NCBI GenBank assembly: GCA_015228995.1
Contig: JADGCM010000029.1
Location: forward strand, 1 to 14,804
Length of the DNA stretch: 14,804 nucleotides
Direction of reading: 5' to 3'
Origin: Magnetococcales bacterium
GTDB lineage: Bacteria > Pseudomonadota > Magnetococcia > Magnetococcales > JADGCH01
Each line of letters opens with the position of its first letter. Positions within the stretch are counted from its first letter, which is position 1. A program made the translations under genes and the position numbers. The notes beneath the pieces are model-generated. The model worked only from the letters and a program-made list of their open reading frames with translations, was not told the origin of the DNA and searched no databases. Of this stretch, positions 13,216 to 14,804 are shown piece by piece.

Positions 13216-14610
13216 ATGCCTTTTATTCCCCATACCCCCTCTGATGTCGCATCTATGCTGGCGACGTTGGCTATTGAGCGTCCGGAGCAGTTGTTTGAGG
13301 AGATTCCGGCGACGCTGATGGCGCCATGGCAGGATGGCACGCAACCGCCAACTCTGCAACAACCGCTCAACGAGCGGGCTGTTTCCCAACTGATGCAGGC
13401 ACGGGCGCAGCAGGATGGCGGGCTGTGCTGTTTTATGGGGGCGGGAGCCTATCAGCATCACATCCCGGCGGCGGTGTGGCAACTAGCGGAACGCGGCGAA
13501 TTTTACAGTGCCTATACCCCTTACCAAGCGGAGGCCAGTCAAGGCACGTTGCAAGCTATCTACGAATTTCAAACCATGGTGGCCTCATTAACCGGTATGG
13601 ATGTAGCCAATGCCTCGTTATACGATGGGGCGTCGGCATTGGCGGAAGCGATATTGATGGCATTGCGGCTGCGGGGCGACGGGGCGGGCACGGTATGGAT
13701 CCCCAATACGGTGTCGCCGCGTTGGCGTCAGGTGGTGCAATCCCTGGTGTCACCACAAGGCATTGTCCTCCAAGAGCTACCTTGTGACCCGCAGAGTGGT
13801 TGTATCACGCGTGACTCTCTGGCCGCTGTAGCGACGACCTCATTGGCCGCGTTGGTGATCCCGCAGCCCAATTTCTTCGGGCTGCTCGAAGAGGTCGATG
13901 CCTTGACCAGTTGGGCGCATCAACAGGGCGCTCTGGTGATTGCTGTTGTCAATCCAATCGCGATGGCCTTATTGCAACCGCCGGGCGTGTGGGGGGACCG
14001 TGGTGCCGATATCGTCTGTGGTGAGGGACAGCCACTGGGGATGCCTCTCAGTTCGGGTGGCCCCTACCTTGGTTTTTTAGCCTGTCGGACCCCTTATGTA
14101 CGGCAGATGCCTGGACGGATTGTTGGGCGTACGGTGGATCGTCGTGGTAACGCCGGTTATGTACTGACGTTGCAGGCTCGTGAACAACACATTCGCCGCG
14201 CCAAGGCGACCTCGAATATCTGTACCAATCAGGGGCTGATGGCGATTGTCGCGACCATCTATTTGTCCCTGTTAGGGCCCAATGGTTTGCGCCAGGTAGC
14301 GCGGGCCTGCCATGCCAATACCGGGCAGTTATTGCGGCAATTGACCGCTATAACGGGAGTGAAACGGCTGTTCCAAGGGCCGTTTTTTCATGAGGGGGGG
14401 CTGCGGTTATCAGGCGGGCAATCCGTGGCTGAGGTGCTGACGCAACTGGCTGAGGCGGGTATTGCTGGTGGAGTCCCCTTGGAGGCAGACTACCCGCAAT
14501 GGCCCGGGTCGTTATTGGTATGTGCTACCGAGATGCGGACCGCAGCCGAGATCAGCCATTATGCGAGCTGTTTGCAGCGTATCATGGCATCCGCACTACG
14601 CAGGCAATAG
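13216..14610 (+). CDS. gcvPA: Glycine dehydrogenase (decarboxylating) subunit 1
   Basis: This is the N-terminal-type subunit of the split P protein, which decarboxylates glycine with the H-protein lipoyl group as acceptor. The 464 residues are typical of GcvPA (about 440-460). Motifs: FIPHTPSDVASML at the start, CFMGAGAYQHHIPAAV, SAYTPYQAEASQGTLQAIYEFQ, ANASLYDGASALAEA, GEGQPLGMPLSSGGPYLGF, RQMPGRIVGRTVD and KATSNICTNQGL. The pyridoxal-phosphate lysine is on GcvPB, so this subunit is not active alone, and gcvPB is not directly downstream as is usual. The ATG at 13216 follows GAGG by 5 bases and lies 7 bases after gcvT; a longer open frame upstream only overlaps gcvT out of frame. The next 70 bases are non-coding, and beyond them a minus-strand gene converges. 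Confidence 0.96.
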   Translation: MPFIPHTPSDVASMLATLAIERPEQLFEEIPATLMAPWQDGTQPPTLQQPLNERAVSQLMQARAQQDGGLCCFMGAGAYQHHIPAAVWQLAERGEFYSAYTPYQAEASQGTLQAIYEFQTMVASLTGMDVANASLYDGASALAEAILMALRLRGDGAGTVWIPNTVSPRWRQVVQSLVSPQGIVLQELPCDPQSGCITRDSLAAVATTSLAALVIPQPNFFGLLEEVDALTSWAHQQGALVIAVVNPIAMALLQPPGVWGDRGADIVCGEGQPLGMPLSSGGPYLGFLACRTPYVRQMPGRIVGRTVDRRGNAGYVLTLQAREQHIRRAKATSNICTNQGLMAIVATIYLSLLGPNGLRQVARACHANTGQLLRQLTAITGVKRLFQGPFFHEGGLRLSGGQSVAEVLTQLAEAGIAGGVPLEADYPQWPGSLLVCATEMRTAAEISHYASCLQRIMASALRRQ

Positions 14611-14625
14611 ACGCAGGGTTGGTCA

Positions 14626-14654
14626 GGAGCGTGCTGTCCACTGGTTTACGCTCC
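14626..14654. other. Hairpin after gcvPA, between converging genes
   Basis: GGAGCGT (14626-14632) and ACGCTCC (14648-14654) form a perfect 7-bp stem with a 15-base loop, 15 bases after the gcvPA stop. No T run follows on either strand, so a terminator role is only possible. It is the only clear structure in the 70-base gap. Confidence 0.35.
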
Positions 14655-14680
14655 CAGACAATAGATCGGATGCGCTATAA

Positions 14681-14804
14681 TCACTCCCAACGTGCCTCCG
14701 TCTCCCTCTTGACAAACTCTATAGCTCCTTTGTCTGGCGTGAGTTGCCGGATGCGCCAAGGCCGTCCATCAGAATCCAGCTCCACCAAACCCATGCCTGC
14801 CCGA
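14681..14804 (-). CDS. Unidentified protein, C-terminal end only
   Basis: On the minus strand a frame open from the window edge runs 40 codons to a TGA at 14683-14681. The peptide ends MGLVELDSDGRPWRIRQLTP followed by a charged helix finishing in ETEARWE. Composition is protein-like and no other frame here is open on a comparable scale, so it is probably the 3' end of a real gene whose body lies outside the window. I do not recognise the family. It converges on gcvPA, marking the end of the + strand operon. Confidence 0.45.
   Translation of the reverse strand, partial: RAGMGLVELDSDGRPWRIRQLTPDKGAIEFVKRETEARWE

Noticed and set aside
14626..14654. Hairpin after gcvPA as an intrinsic terminator
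   Set aside because: No T run follows on either strand and the loop is 15 bases; kept only as a structure.
14676..14714. TATAAT at 14676-14681 and TTGACA at 14709-14714 as a promoter
   Set aside because: On the plus strand the order is reversed (TATAAT before TTGACA), and neither box has a suitably spaced partner; the TTGACA lies inside a probable coding region.

Overview
The window is about 14.8 kb of a Gram-negative chromosome, almost entirely coding. Nearly all genes run on the + strand. Alphaproteobacterial-type features are the YlxR protein fused to an L7Ae-like domain, the IF2 N-terminal signature near residues 17-56, and a small secreted Cys-rich protein loosely like alphaproteobacterial DUF3551 proteins. 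The kds genes show that KDO, and so lipopolysaccharide, is made. My tentative placement is Pseudomonadota, perhaps a deep-branching alphaproteobacterial lineage such as Magnetococcales. This is inference, not proof.

Region 1 (1-8024) is the classic transcription/translation/RNA-decay cluster: nusA (3' part), ylxR-L7Ae, infB, rbfA, truB, rpsO and pnp. Genes overlap or are closely spaced. A possible internal promoter and a small perfect hairpin lie at the truB-rpsO junction.

Region 2 (8025-9660) is an accessory island in housekeeping sequence. It holds a minus-strand gene for a predicted secreted protein made of two tandem four-cysteine units, converging on pnp with one base between the stop codons. 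This gene has a near-consensus minus-strand promoter whose palindromic -10 box could also serve kdsB. Two copies of a GC-rich inverted-repeat element, MITE-like and of the CCCTCACCC type, flank kdsB. Copy 1 forms most of the small gene's leader and could mask its ribosome binding site. Copy 2 is fused into the 3' end of kdsB and supplies its last 17 codons and its stop. Next to copy 2 is a C-terminal remnant of an Rpn/DUF4351-type protein.

Region 3 (9664-14610) is a tightly coupled run: pyrG, kdsA, gcvT and gcvPA. PyrG makes CTP, KdsA makes KDO-8-phosphate, and KdsB just upstream joins CTP to KDO, so three genes of CMP-KDO supply sit together. KdsA has all four ligands of the metal-dependent class at exactly the Aquifex spacing. 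gcvT and gcvPA follow without gcvH or gcvPB, so the glycine cleavage operon is split here. The window ends with the 3' end of an unidentified minus-strand gene.

No tRNA, rRNA, CRISPR array or complete insertion sequence was seen. The most unusual material is the repeat-remodelled island around kdsB.
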